Shown here one piece after another: positions 24,923 through 34,815 of a DNA stretch of 64,000 nt. The translations under genes and the position numbers were made by a program. The notes under the pieces are model-generated. The model saw nothing but the letters and a program-made list of their open reading frames with translations, was not told the origin of the DNA and ran no database searches. The stretch spans positions 3,286,001 through 3,350,000 of the forward strand of contig OZ246962.1 in assembly GCA_965232255.1 (NCBI GenBank), written 5' to 3'. Positions within the stretch are counted from its first letter, which is position 1; each line of letters begins with the position of its first letter. The stretch comes from Endozoicomonas sp965232255 (lineage in GTDB: Bacteria > Pseudomonadota > Gammaproteobacteria > Pseudomonadales > Endozoicomonadaceae).

Positions 24923-27211
24923 TTACCGCCACCAGTAGCGAGCATGGGACTGACGATAGGCAGTTATGTTCAGCCCATCCTGACCCAGCGTGAAAAACAC
25001 CGAGCCGGCCGTAGCAGTATTAAATATCTGCGCTCCGGTGGTGGCTACCCGATCAAGCACTTGCATCACCGGGTGGCCAAAGCGATTGGCAAAACCGGCG
25101 GAAAAAACCACCACCTGTGGCTGGACCGCCTGCAGAAAGTCCATGCTGTTGGAAAATCGGCTCCCGTGATGTGCGGCCAGCAGCACAGTGGCGTGCAGAT
25201 CAAGTGGCTCCCTTAGCAAGTCCCGCTCCACCCGGTCACTAATGTCACCCGGCAACAATATGCTTTGCTGGCCAGCCGTCACCTTCAGTACGCAGGAGGC
25301 ATCATTACTGCGCCGATAGTGGCCACCAGAGAGTACCTGAAAATCCACGCCGTCCCAGTGCCAGTGATCACCAGCCTGACAGTTTAGCCTTGGGCCATCA
25401 TAATCAGGCAGCGACGTACCACTGATCACCACGGCTGCGGGAAACCGGGCCAACAGCGATTGCAGACCACCAGCGTGATCGCGATCACCATGGGAAATCA
25501 TTATTCGGTCAATCCCCTTGACACCCACGGCCGACAAGGCTGGCAGAATAACGCTTTGGGCGGCCGTCATGCGCGGCGAAAATCGGTCGCCGGTATCGTA
25601 TACCAGCAGGTGCCGATGGGTTTTTACCAGCACTGACAATCCCTGCCCCACATCCAGAATCGTTACGTCGGCCTGGCCTTCAGGCGTCACTGCTGGCCAC
25701 GCAAAGAGCAATGGCATCAGTAACGCTGGAGCCAAAATCCGCAAGCGCAGTGAGGCCGGCGCAATCAATAACAACATCCCCAGTCCGGCCAGAATCAGTG
25801 CTGACCAGGAAATAGCCTGCTGCAGCGGAATAAGCACCATCCCATCGGCCAGCGAACGTAAACCCCACTGAAAACCCGTCAACAGGTAATCTACCCCGGC
25901 AATGATCAAATCCGCTGTCGGTGGCCAGAGAAAATGCATCAGGGCGCTAAACAGCAATAGTGGTACTACAGCCAGACCAATAAACGGGATCGCCACCAGG
26001 TTAACCAGGACTGACAACGGCGATACCGGCTGCCCATGAAACAGCAACAAGGGCGTCAACAACAAAAAAACCAGCCACTGCGGCTTGAACATTCTGACCA
26101 GCCAGCTGATCTGGCCATAACGCCCCACCATACCCAGCAACAACGCGGCAACGGCAATAAACGAGTACCAGAGCCCGGCACTGGTGATGGCCAGAGGATC
26201 CAGCAACAACACCACGGCCAAAGCCAGTAACCACAGTGTTGTTACGCCGGGACGCAAGCCCAGCACTGGTGCCAGCAGTGCAGCAAAGGTCATTACCAGC
26301 GCCCGCTGTACTGGAATACCAAAACCTGCCAGGGCCGCATAGCCCCCAGCCAACAGCATGCCGCCCGCTGCCCGGATCATCGGTAGAGGCAGCCGACGCA
26401 GTGGTAAAATGCCGGTTCGCGCCAACAATGCAGCCAGAACAAACCCCAGCCACGCCAGCAAACCAATATGCAGACCAGAAATCACCAGCAAATGGGTTGT
26501 GCCCGTCACGTTGAACATCTGCCATTGAGCGGTCGTTATACCTGACTTATCTCCCAGCAACAGTGCTGCCAGCAAACCTTGGTTATCCGCAGAAGCTGCC
26601 TGCCCTAACCACTGTTTCAACTGTTCACGCAGCCGATGGATGGACCAGGAAACTTCCCCGTCAAGCAAGTGACCCGCTTTGACATAGCCCGTGGCGATAA
26701 TGCCCTGGCGGAGCGTCCAAGCCTCGTAGTCAAAAGCACCGGGGCTGGCAAACCCGTGGGGACGGCGCAACCTGACCGTCAACTGCCAACGCTCACCAAC
26801 GTGCAACTGGGGTGCATCGCGCCAGCTAAGGCGCACTTTAGTGCCCAGCAAACCGGTGTCGGCAACAAACTCAAACCGGGTCAGCACACCCTCACTGAGC
26901 GGCAGATTGGCAATGTGGCCGCTAATAGCCACATCATCGCCAAGCAACGCCTCATCCAACCGGGTGTCGGCAAAGTGCGTCGCCCAAAGCGCACTGACCA
27001 GTGCGCCAGATAACACCGGCAACAACCAACTGTTGACAGAAAATGCACGACCCGACAGCAGCAACCCAACCAAGACCAAAAACAACGGCAGACTAATGGC
27101 CATTAATAACCAAAGGGCAAAGACCCACGATGACACAGCGCAAGCCATGACAAACAAAAACAAACCTGTTGCTGGTTTGATGACAATCTGTTTACCAACA
27201 ATTACCGGCAT
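24923..27211 (-). CDS. comEC: ComEC/Rec2 DNA-uptake channel
   Basis: ComEC carries transforming single-stranded DNA across the inner membrane. The protein has an N-terminal membrane region with an OB-like domain, the multi-helix Competence domain (with HLLVISGLHIGLLAW) and a C-terminal metallo-beta-lactamase-like nuclease domain with SHGDRDHAGG. The intact metal ligands suggest a working nuclease domain. I place the start at ATG 27211 (762 residues), preceded by AGGGA; a GTG at 27259 would add 16 residues and lacks a ribosome site. Natural competence is possible, but one gene does not prove it. Confidence 0.93.
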   Translation of the reverse strand: MPVIVGKQIVIKPATGLFLFVMACAVSSWVFALWLLMAISLPLFLVLVGLLLSGRAFSVNSWLLPVLSGALVSALWATHFADTRLDEALLGDDVAISGHIANLPLSEGVLTRFEFVADTGLLGTKVRLSWRDAPQLHVGERWQLTVRLRRPHGFASPGAFDYEAWTLRQGIIATGYVKAGHLLDGEVSWSIHRLREQLKQWLGQAASADNQGLLAALLLGDKSGITTAQWQMFNVTGTTHLLVISGLHIGLLAWLGFVLAALLARTGILPLRRLPLPMIRAAGGMLLAGGYAALAGFGIPVQRALVMTFAALLAPVLGLRPGVTTLWLLALAVVLLLDPLAITSAGLWYSFIAVAALLLGMVGRYGQISWLVRMFKPQWLVFLLLTPLLLFHGQPVSPLSVLVNLVAIPFIGLAVVPLLLFSALMHFLWPPTADLIIAGVDYLLTGFQWGLRSLADGMVLIPLQQAISWSALILAGLGMLLLIAPASLRLRILAPALLMPLLFAWPAVTPEGQADVTILDVGQGLSVLVKTHRHLLVYDTGDRFSPRMTAAQSVILPALSAVGVKGIDRIMISHGDRDHAGGLQSLLARFPAAVVISGTSLPDYDGPRLNCQAGDHWHWDGVDFQVLSGGHYRRSNDASCVLKVTAGQQSILLPGDISDRVERDLLREPLDLHATVLLAAHHGSRFSNSMDFLQAVQPQVVVFSAGFANRFGHPVMQVLDRVATTGAQIFNTATAGSVFFTLGQDGLNITAYRQSHARYWWR

Positions 27212-27613
27212 CGCTACTGTTTCCCTATCGCGTGGCAGATTTTTCACGTTATTATCCACGTAGCCACACCGCCTGTTTCAGTGCATAATTTGGCCAGCCT
27301 TAGCCACGCAAGTGCACGTGACGCAGACGTGAACCAGACCCACCCGAGCAGCCCATGAGCTAAAACAGGACAGTGACCGTATTTTGGCAAGTGACCGCTC
27401 CCAGCCGATGAAAAACTAGCAAGATTAGATGAATTTCGGGCCGATAGATTGGTTTCATGGTTCCGGGAAACTCCGTCTGCGATGCTTACCCGGAAAAAAT
27501 GGCGACTCGTACAGAGCATGAACATGAACTAGAGTCATAGCTCAGTACAAAATGAATTGATCGAACGGCATCTGCACCGCCAGCAGCGACCGTCGCGGGA
27601 AAAGTGGGACTTT
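27212..27613. other. comEC-DUF2062 divergent intergenic region
   Basis: About 400 bases between divergent comEC and the DUF2062 gene. A minus-strand frame at 27244-27525 has no recognisable content or ribosome site and I do not call it. I see no hairpin or repeat beyond short A-rich runs; the region presumably holds the two promoters. Confidence 0.5.
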
Positions 27614-28129
27614 ATGGCGAAAAAATTGATTCAAAGGTATTTGCCGGAACCAAAAACAATTAAGGAACACCGCTACCTGAGCTTCCTGGGGTCTGCCCTT
27701 AGCAACCCCAATCTTTGGCAACTGAATCGTCGTTCCGCTGCCACCGCTTTTTTTGTTGGCGTATTTGTCGCGTTTATTCCCATGCCGTTTCAGATGGTGC
27801 TGGCTGCTTGCCTGGCCATCCTCTTTCGTTGCAATCTGCCTCTTTCAGTAGCGCTGGTCTGGATCACCAACCCGGTGACCATGCCAGTCATATTCTATTT
27901 TACATACAAAATTGGCTGCTTTATCCTTCAGACACCGGTCAGCGATGCGCCCACGGATCTTACTGTGCAAGGCCTGGGTGCCGGACTTGTTCGGATATGG
28001 AAGCCTCTTTACCTAGGATCGCTGGTGTCGGGTCTGGTGTTAGGCTCCATCAGCTATCTACTGATCCGTGTACTGTGGCGCTGGAACGTGGTCTGTAACT
28101 GGCGCCAACGAAAGAAGCGGCGCTCCTGA
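27614..28129 (+). CDS. DUF2062 membrane protein
   Basis: A 171-residue protein of the DUF2062 family, with the recognisable start MAKKLIQRYLPEPKTI, the PNLWQLNRRS segment, and FIPMPFQMV and WITNPVTMPV signatures. It has two or three membrane helices and a basic tail, so it sits in the inner membrane. No biochemical role is established for the family. The upstream TTG that extends the frame is unlikely because the family begins at this ATG. The comEC-DUF2062 neighbourhood recurs in Pseudomonas. Confidence 0.9.
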   Translation: MAKKLIQRYLPEPKTIKEHRYLSFLGSALSNPNLWQLNRRSAATAFFVGVFVAFIPMPFQMVLAACLAILFRCNLPLSVALVWITNPVTMPVIFYFTYKIGCFILQTPVSDAPTDLTVQGLGAGLVRIWKPLYLGSLVSGLVLGSISYLLIRVLWRWNVVCNWRQRKKRRS

Positions 28130-28182
28130 CCCGTTCCATTCAACCAACTGCTTTTTTACCGACACTCTCCAGAGAAAACACC

Positions 28183-28488
28183 ATGCCGAAAAGTTTTCAA
28201 AAGCGCCAGCCGAAGCTGGAAGGCCGTGGCCCACTTGAAGCTGTCAGCACCGATGGTCCCCATAACGACTGGCTGGGTATGCCAGACTACTACATCCACA
28301 CCCTGACCGTATCTGGTCAGGACTACAAATATCTGTCGCCGGATAAAAACCTGGAAGTCAGCGTAGGTGATGCCGTGGTGTTCAGATACCAGGAAATCGG
28401 TAAGGCCGAAGAAAAGGAAAAGCGCATCGACAAGCGTTCTCTCGGCCTCTATATAGATCCCAGCCAATACCTCCGGGAAAACTCTTGA
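28183..28488 (+). CDS. 101-residue hypothetical protein
   Basis: I do not recognise this protein. It is small, charged and probably cytosolic, with no signal peptide or membrane helix. The central part (about residues 35-75) alternates in beta-strand fashion (YYIHTLTVSGQDYKYL, then LEVSVGDAVVFRYQE), which resembles a small beta-barrel or OB-like fold. It lies 53 bases after the DUF2062 gene and may share its transcript. The ORF is compact with a plausible AGAGAAAA ribosome site. Confidence 0.75.
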   Translation: MPKSFQKRQPKLEGRGPLEAVSTDGPHNDWLGMPDYYIHTLTVSGQDYKYLSPDKNLEVSVGDAVVFRYQEIGKAEEKEKRIDKRSLGLYIDPSQYLRENS

Positions 28489-28861
28489 CATCCTCCACGC
28501 ACTGTTCAGCTCTGACGCGGTCTGTCAGACACGCTTAGCCGCCAAAATTTCCTACGTCCACCCTCCGCTTGCCGGATGGTGTGGACTTTATTTGACATCT
28601 ATTTATTATCGGATTGCCGCTGACCAGCTCGGGACAGATATGGACAATGCCGGCAAAAATTCATCTAATGGGCCAACCCAGCGAGCAGTCGAACTCCTGC
28701 AGCCAGGCTACTGGAGATAGTAACTGGCAACTGTAGAAGAAACGGTCTTTAATGGCTCCCCATTGCCGTTTGCAGTAGCAATATTCGCGGACGCTGTTTC
28801 GGGGCAGCGCCTGACAGGTGCAGGCAGCTAGCCTTTTCCCGGCTAACCATGGAGATGAAGG
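28489..28861. other. gcvT upstream region
   Basis: A 373-base gap. Its start, CTTGACATCCTCCACGC, resembles the tip of IS200/IS605 right ends and may be an old scar. I looked for a glycine riboswitch before gcvT but could not find the conserved paired aptamer cores. The region ends with GGAGATGAAGG immediately before the gcvT ATG, a strong ribosome site. Confidence 0.4.
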
Positions 28862-29992
28862 ATGTCTGAACCGTCCATTGAACAACTAAAAAGAACACCG
28901 CTGTACGATTTGCACCTGACCCATGGTGCCAAAATGGTTCCCTTTGCCGGCTACGAGATGCCGGTTCAATATCCCACCGGCGTCCGACACGAGCACCTGC
29001 ACACCCGCAGTCACGCCGGATTGTTTGATGTTTCCCACATGGGGCAACTGCTGCTATCGGGCCCCAGCGCTGACGCATTTCTGGAGTCCCTGCTGCCGGT
29101 AGATATTATCAACCTGCCCGTGGGCAAACAGCGCTATGCGCTGCTAACCAACGAGGCCGGCGGCATTATCGACGACTTAATGGTTAGTCGTCATAAAGAT
29201 TATCTATACATTGTCGTTAATGCCGCGCGCAAAACCGTGGACATCGGCCATATCCTTGCCAGGGCGCCCGCAGGTGTCACCTTGCAAACGCTTGATGACC
29301 ACGCACTGATCGCCCTGCAAGGCCCGGAGGCGGCGCGGATTTTACAGGAGATCGTGCCAGAAGTGGGGGACATGGTGTTTATGGACGCCTGTGCGCTAAC
29401 CATTGACGGTGTTCCCTGTCTGGTTAGCCGCTCTGGCTACACCGGCGAAGATGGCTTTGAAATTTCCATTCCGGGCGCTCACGCTCAACAGATCGTCCAG
29501 CAGTTGCTGGCTCAGCCGCAGGTGGCTTTGATTGGTCTGGGCGCCAGGGACTCCCTGCGTCTTGAAGCGGGTCTGTGTCTCTACGGACAGGACATTGATG
29601 AGCACACCACACCGGTTGAGGCTAGCCTGAGCTGGGCCATCAGCAAAAATCGCCGCAGCGACGGCCCACGAGCTGGCAACTTTCCCGGCGCTGAGATAAT
29701 CCTGAGGCAACTGGACAGCAAACAAACAGCAACCCGGCGCGTTGGTCTGATTGGTAGCAGCAAGGCGCCGGTTCGTGCTGGCACCGAGTTGGTAGATAGC
29801 CAGGGTCAACCGATTGGCCATGTCACTTCCGGCACCTTTGGTCCATCAGCGGGTATCCCCGTTGCCATGGCGCAGATCAAGACGAAATACGCCACTGTTG
29901 GCAACGAGATATTCGCCCTGGTTCGGGGCAAAAAACTGCCCATGATCATCAGTAAAATGCCTTTTGTACCGCAACGCTACGTCCGCAGTTAA
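28862..29992 (+). CDS. gcvT: glycine cleavage T protein (aminomethyltransferase)
   Basis: GcvT moves the methylene carbon from aminomethyl-GcvH to tetrahydrofolate, releasing ammonia. The 376-residue protein begins LKRTPLYDLHLTHGAKMVPFAG-like, has DVSHMGQ near residue 57, the SRSGYTGEDGFEI motif near residue 190 and the LGARDSLRLEAGLCLYG motif near 225, all standard. Unusually, gcvH and gcvP do not follow; they must lie elsewhere or be absent. Confidence 0.96.
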   Translation: MSEPSIEQLKRTPLYDLHLTHGAKMVPFAGYEMPVQYPTGVRHEHLHTRSHAGLFDVSHMGQLLLSGPSADAFLESLLPVDIINLPVGKQRYALLTNEAGGIIDDLMVSRHKDYLYIVVNAARKTVDIGHILARAPAGVTLQTLDDHALIALQGPEAARILQEIVPEVGDMVFMDACALTIDGVPCLVSRSGYTGEDGFEISIPGAHAQQIVQQLLAQPQVALIGLGARDSLRLEAGLCLYGQDIDEHTTPVEASLSWAISKNRRSDGPRAGNFPGAEIILRQLDSKQTATRRVGLIGSSKAPVRAGTELVDSQGQPIGHVTSGTFGPSAGIPVAMAQIKTKYATVGNEIFALVRGKKLPMIISKMPFVPQRYVRS

Positions 29993-30370
29993 GGCGACCA
30001 AACGCCGATCTCCATTCAATCGATATCCCAGCATCCCTGCGCCAGCAGGGATTCCTGCCCAGCTTTCCATGGTCTTTCCATACGCTTTGCCGTGTCCTGC
30101 CCGATGCCAACAACTCCAGCATGCGCTATGACCAGAGACGCGCAAAGCAAATAATTATTTATCAGAGCATCCTGACAACACGGATTTTATATAAATATTT
30201 ATTGATAAAATATGAATATTTATGCTAAAAATCCCCATCACTTAGTATTACTGCTATTGCGTCTTCCTGGCCGCGTTCACGAGCATCGTAATTAGGGAAG
30301 TTGCAACTTTTTCGCTCATACTGTTTTGCACATCATCTGTGCCGGGCTGAGTTTGAGGAGCCAGAATTTT
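29993..30370. other. gcvT-yjiH intergenic region with hairpin
   Basis: A 378-base gap. At 30033-30052 ATCCCTGC pairs with GCAGGGAT around a GCCA loop, a REP-like stem 41 bases after the gcvT stop with no T-tract. The stretch 30180-30240 is strongly AT-rich with two copies of AATATTTAT and probably holds the promoter of the next gene. Confidence 0.5.
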
Positions 30371-31741
30371 ATGAAGCCGTCCACAGTCACGACAACACAC
30401 TCAACCAGTCTACGTAACTGGTTGATTTTTTTACTGCCATCGCTGCTGGGGCTGGTGCTGTTCGTCACTCCGGTCAAGCTGGAAGGTCAATTTACCATCC
30501 CGGTGGCACTGCTGGCCGGTGGCCTGAAAACCCTGTTGGCCGCCCAGCTCACCACGATTGTCACCCTGATCGTCACCTTTACCGGACTGGTAACCATCAT
30601 TACCAAAATGTTCCAACCCCGGTTTATTACTGACCACCCCTTCCTGTCATCGCTATTTGATATCACGCCATTGTGGGCTCTGGTCAGAGTGGCCGGCACG
30701 CTGTTTATCCTGTGCGCCTACTTCCAGGTTGGCCCAGAATCTATCTGGTCCTCAGCCACTGGCGGCATGGTGCTTAACGATCTGATGCCCACCTTGTTCT
30801 CGGTATTTATCTTTGCCGGGCTGCTGTTGCCACTGCTGATGAACTTTGGGCTGCTGGAAGTGCTCGGCACCATGATGACCCGAGTCATGCGGCCAATGTT
30901 CAACTTGCCAGGGCGCTCGGCCATCGACTGCATTGCCTCATGGCTTGGCGATGGCAGCGTAGGTATCCTGATGACCAGCAAACAGTACGAAACCTCCCAC
31001 TACACTGAGCGCGAAGCAGCCATTATCGGCACCACCTTTTCCGTGGTTTCCATCACCTTCTCTTTGGTGGTTATTGCCCAGGTTGGGCTGGATCATATGT
31101 TTACCCAGTTCTACCTGACGGTCTGTTTTGCCGGACTGGTAGCCGCCCTGATTGTGCCCAAGCTACCGCCGCTGTCGCGCAAGAAAGATGTCTTTATCTG
31201 TGGCAAGGTACGTACCGATGACGATGAAGTGATTCCGACCGGCTACAGCGCTTTCGCCTGGGGTCTGCACCTGGCGTTGGACAAGGCAGCCAAAATCACC
31301 AATCCGCTGAAAGTACTTGGCGATGGCGGCAAAAATGCCATCGATATGGTGTTCGGCGTTTTGCCGGTGGTGATGGGCATTGGCACGATTGCCCTGATGA
31401 TTACCGAGTACACTCCGCTCTTTCAATACCTGGGCATGCCATTTGTGCCACTGCTGGAACTGCTGCAAATTCCTGAAGCTCACGCAGCTTCTACCACCAT
31501 GATGGTGGGCTTTACCGATATGTTCGTGCCGTCGATTCTGGCAGCTGCCATCGATAACGACATGACCCGGTTTGTTATTGCGGCACTGTCGCTGACGCAG
31601 TTGATTTACTTGTCCGAAGTCGGCGCCCTGCTGCTCGGTAGTAAGATTCCGGTTACCCTGTTTGAGCTATTTATCATCTTTATCCTGAGAACACTGGTCA
31701 CGCTGCCGGTCATTGCCGTCATCGCTCATGTTATCTTTTGA
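30371..31741 (+). CDS. YjiH-family membrane protein with nucleoside-recognition (Gate) domain
   Basis: A 456-residue inner-membrane protein with about ten hydrophobic helices. The stretch GDGSVGILMTSKQYE and the C-terminal HAASTTMMVGFTDMFVPS segment match YjiH-type proteins with the Gate/nucleoside-recognition fold. Transport of a nucleoside-like or other small solute is plausible but the substrate is unknown. I start at ATG 30371, which has GAGGAG ten bases upstream; the longer frame from 30326 has no such site. It stands alone as a plus-strand gene. Confidence 0.85.
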   Translation: MKPSTVTTTHSTSLRNWLIFLLPSLLGLVLFVTPVKLEGQFTIPVALLAGGLKTLLAAQLTTIVTLIVTFTGLVTIITKMFQPRFITDHPFLSSLFDITPLWALVRVAGTLFILCAYFQVGPESIWSSATGGMVLNDLMPTLFSVFIFAGLLLPLLMNFGLLEVLGTMMTRVMRPMFNLPGRSAIDCIASWLGDGSVGILMTSKQYETSHYTEREAAIIGTTFSVVSITFSLVVIAQVGLDHMFTQFYLTVCFAGLVAALIVPKLPPLSRKKDVFICGKVRTDDDEVIPTGYSAFAWGLHLALDKAAKITNPLKVLGDGGKNAIDMVFGVLPVVMGIGTIALMITEYTPLFQYLGMPFVPLLELLQIPEAHAASTTMMVGFTDMFVPSILAAAIDNDMTRFVIAALSLTQLIYLSEVGALLLGSKIPVTLFELFIIFILRTLVTLPVIAVIAHVIF

Positions 31742-31760
31742 GCTGAGAGGCGTACCGACT

Positions 31761-33188
31761 TCACTTGTGCAAACCAGACTGCCAGACAACGTCTTCTTCC
31801 GGTGGCGGAAACCGAATAGCATGAATGGTGTCTGCCACATCGGACGTCCATAATGCCGGAAAAGCCCACGACGTCAGCAAAACCCCGGCCGCCAGGGCAG
31901 CCGTCAGCAAATTGCTGTGCCTGACATCAAATCGTCGGGCCACAGCCCACGACGTCGCAGGCGCTCCCAGTAAAACCAATGACGGCACCAGCCAGGAAAA
32001 CAGTCGACGGGAGGCAAACACAATCACCTCACTTTTTGAGCGCACCGAGGCCTCAGCTGCCTGACAGAGATTTTCGGTATAAATTCTGAAAGTGGTCACG
32101 TTAGGCTCGTATCTAATCACTTTTCGCCTTATGGTCCTGGTGCGCTCATGGGGCAGCATCCGGTCACTACGCACGCCCCAGTGGTAGCTTTCAGGATGCT
32201 CATAAAAAATCTCCGTCTCCTCCTCGTCCTGCGTATCTTCAACCGCTTTTGCCCCACCTTCATGCAGTAGCACCTCGCAGTAGTTCCACGCCAGAGGAAT
32301 GGGTCCCATGGAAAAGTAACCTTTGCGCTCAACCCGGACAATCTGACCGCTGCGAAACGAACTGTGCCTGGAAAGCCCCTTGTTCCAATGAAATAAAAAA
32401 GTCCGGTCAGACTCTTCATAGCGCCCGGTACGCTGGAAGTACTCAGTGTCCTCAAAATCCACCACCGGGTTCACAGCGGTAACTAACCGCATCGCCGCGT
32501 AGTAAAAACGGTAAATTGCAGCGGCCAGAGAACCCTCTTCGTTATACCACTCGATTTTTGGCATAAACGGCTTGACCACATCGACAACCACCAGCTCATT
32601 CTGATGGGTTTGCGCTATCTGGTTACCAACGGCTGTGGTCTGTGCCCCAAGACGTGCCTCGGTGACCGGATGATCATGATAGCGACTGTCGCTGATCCCC
32701 GGACTGCGTACCTCGGCACCGAGCTTAAAGTCAGCCACGGTATTTTTGACCACCATTCCATACGGCACGCCCACCACAGCATATGGCCAGGTGGTCGTGC
32801 CGGTACTTTCGTACAACACATTATCAAACGTGCCGAGCATCACGCTGTCCGTATATCTCAGGTAGTGTTTGCCACGGCGCACCGGGTCGATGACATGATG
32901 ATTGAACACGTCCAGCAGCGCTTTGGCGTGGGTGATCAAAGGGATAATCAGCGGCTCCACCACTGCATCATTAAAAGACACTTGACTGTTATCCAGCGTC
33001 TGCCAGAACTGCTGCGCTAAATCGTCGTCTTCTGGTTGGATCAACTCGCCATAACGCTCTCTCTCCCTGGCCTTTTCCTCTGCCAGCAAATCTGCTGACC
33101 CCGGCCGGGCATAAGCTGAAAAGCACAGCACCAGCAGACACAAGACACAAGACAACTTCATTACTGACCCCAACCGCCGCATTGCCAT
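31761..33188 (-). CDS. 475-residue orphan with signal peptide and C-terminal membrane segments
   Basis: I do not recognise this protein. It has a clear signal peptide (MKLSCVLCLLVLCFSAYA, cleavage after Ala) whose first Met is residue 10 of this frame, so ATG 33161 may be the real start. A long soluble, mainly periplasmic part follows, rich in aromatic and charged residues. Near the end (about 395-460) are two hydrophobic helices, then a short acidic tail. An acidic cluster DTQDEEETE lies at about residue 320. It is convergent with the YjiH gene and divergent from the RDD gene. A membrane-anchored periplasmic role is inferred. Confidence 0.8.
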   Translation of the reverse strand: MAMRRLGSVMKLSCVLCLLVLCFSAYARPGSADLLAEEKARERERYGELIQPEDDDLAQQFWQTLDNSQVSFNDAVVEPLIIPLITHAKALLDVFNHHVIDPVRRGKHYLRYTDSVMLGTFDNVLYESTGTTTWPYAVVGVPYGMVVKNTVADFKLGAEVRSPGISDSRYHDHPVTEARLGAQTTAVGNQIAQTHQNELVVVDVVKPFMPKIEWYNEEGSLAAAIYRFYYAAMRLVTAVNPVVDFEDTEYFQRTGRYEESDRTFLFHWNKGLSRHSSFRSGQIVRVERKGYFSMGPIPLAWNYCEVLLHEGGAKAVEDTQDEEETEIFYEHPESYHWGVRSDRMLPHERTRTIRRKVIRYEPNVTTFRIYTENLCQAAEASVRSKSEVIVFASRRLFSWLVPSLVLLGAPATSWAVARRFDVRHSNLLTAALAAGVLLTSWAFPALWTSDVADTIHAIRFPPPEEDVVWQSGLHK

Positions 33189-33288
33189 CTACCTGACAAC
33201 AGGTATGGCAATTTGTTCCGGTTTCGTTTCGTTACAAAGGTCAGAGCTGGTAGTATTTTCGCCAACATAATAAGCAGGCATAAAATCA

Positions 33289-33774
33289 ATGGGCGTTCTC
33301 ACCCCAGCTCCTTTGTGGCGCAGAGTGGCAGCAATGGTATACGACGCGCTGTTAATCCTGGCGCTGCTGTTTATGGCGGGTTTTCTCAACCTTTTTATTC
33401 AGCTGCAAATCTTCGGCAACGAGCGGCTTATGGCCATGACCGAACAGGGCTATAACTTGGGAGGCCCTTTGTTCTATTGTTCGCTGCTGGTCATGATTTA
33501 CGGTTTTTTCGGGTTTTTCTGGACTCGCTCCGGCCAGACTCTTGGAATGCAGGCCTGGCGCATAAAAATCGTCACGCCGGACAACCAGCTGATTACCCCC
33601 TGGCAAAGCATTATTCGCTTTACCACCGCCACCGTCGCCCTTGCCCTGGCGGGCCTCGGGCTACTATGGGCGTTGATCGATCGACAAAAACGCAGTTGGC
33701 AGGACGTGGCATCGTCGTCCCGAGTTATTCTGCTGGAAAAGCCGCAGAAAAAACCATCACGCGGCCCGTCGTAA
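33289..33774 (+). CDS. RDD-family membrane protein
   Basis: A 161-residue inner-membrane protein of the RDD family: an arginine near the start of helix one (WRRVAAMVYDALLI) with a following aspartate, a second helix, and the SGQTLGMQAWRIKIV signature before a third helix. Some members act in ion or proton exchange; the role here is unknown. Its last 18 bases overlap the convergent end of lptG. Confidence 0.88.
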   Translation: MGVLTPAPLWRRVAAMVYDALLILALLFMAGFLNLFIQLQIFGNERLMAMTEQGYNLGGPLFYCSLLVMIYGFFGFFWTRSGQTLGMQAWRIKIVTPDNQLITPWQSIIRFTTATVALALAGLGLLWALIDRQKRSWQDVASSSRVILLEKPQKKPSRGPS

Positions 33775-34815
33775 TAACACAGTCCCGATCAGCAGACAGA
33801 TAAAAATGGGAATCAGCACCGACAGCACCGGCGGAAAGCCAAACACCAGGCTCGAGGGTCCCATCAGGTTCTGCACAATCATAAAGACCACCCCGGTAAT
33901 CACCCCGGCAAAAATGCGCAACCCCATACTGACCGAGCGCAACGGCCCGAACACAAACGAAATGCCCACCAGCACCAGCGACAAAATGGACAACGGCTGC
34001 AACAGCTTGGTCCACAGGGCCAGGTCATATTCACCGGCGTCCAGCCCATGGGCACTCAGATAACGGGCATAGGTGAAAAGACCGGTAATGGGCAGCGCCT
34101 CAGGCTTGACCACCACAACTTTGAGCAGCGTGGTGGTCAGGCTCGTGTCCCACGGCAATACCTGGTCATACGTAGTGACGAACGAGCCGTTCTCTCGGCT
34201 CACGGTGGTTACCTCTTCCAGCAACCAGTGATCGCCCTGGTAAATCCCCCGTTTGGCGAATGAACTCGCCTGCAACTCCATCTGATCGTCAAACACATAG
34301 CGACTGACGCCGTAGAGGATGCCATTGGGTTCCACCGCATTGAAGTACATAAACTCCTGCCCTTCCCGATGCCAGAACCCTGCTCCGGAGTAAGAACCGC
34401 TGCCAGAGCGGGCAATGGCTCTGCGAGTGTCAGCAATCTGTTCAGTCATGGGTGCCACGTACTCGCCAAATACCAGCCCGATCGTAATCATCACCAGCGT
34501 CGGTTTCATCACGCCTGCCAGTATGCGCCACAGTGAGACACCGGCAGCACGCATCACCACCAGCTCACTATTGGAAGCCATAGCACCAAGGCCTGCCAGG
34601 CATCCCACCAAAGCCGAAACCGGAATTAACTCATAAAGCCGTTTGGGCATCATCAGCAGGACATAGATCAGGGCATCAACGGTCTGATAATCCCCTTGCA
34701 CATCTTCAAGCTGTCCAAGGAATGAGAACAGCGCCTCCAGAAAGACCAGCACCAACAGCACCAGTATTGTCGCCCCCAGCACATTGCGGGATATATAACG
34801 ATCCAGCTTACGCAT
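33757..34815 (-). CDS. lptG: LPS export permease LptG
   Basis: LptG and LptF form the membrane part of the LptB2FG ABC transporter that pulls LPS out of the inner membrane toward the LptCAD bridge. The 352-residue protein has six predicted helices around a large periplasmic jellyroll, and the typical start MRKLDRYISRNVL. It overlaps the end of lptF by eight bases, as expected for a coupled pair. The ATPase LptB and LptAC are not in the window. Confidence 0.96.
   Translation of the reverse strand: MRKLDRYISRNVLGATILVLLVLVFLEALFSFLGQLEDVQGDYQTVDALIYVLLMMPKRLYELIPVSALVGCLAGLGAMASNSELVVMRAAGVSLWRILAGVMKPTLVMITIGLVFGEYVAPMTEQIADTRRAIARSGSGSYSGAGFWHREGQEFMYFNAVEPNGILYGVSRYVFDDQMELQASSFAKRGIYQGDHWLLEEVTTVSRENGSFVTTYDQVLPWDTSLTTTLLKVVVVKPEALPITGLFTYARYLSAHGLDAGEYDLALWTKLLQPLSILSLVLVGISFVFGPLRSVSMGLRIFAGVITGVVFMIVQNLMGPSSLVFGFPPVLSVLIPIFICLLIGTVLLRRAA

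Noticed and set aside
27244..27525. Minus-strand 93-residue frame upstream of comEC
   Set aside because: No ribosome site, no family look, and it overlaps the comEC start region.
28489..28520. IS200/IS605 right-end scar before gcvT
   Set aside because: Only about 15 bases resemble a right end and no hairpin or transposase remnant accompanies them, so it is mentioned but not called.
28489..28861. Possible glycine riboswitch before gcvT
   Set aside because: The paired aptamer cores and their conserved purine-rich loops are not recognisable in either register.
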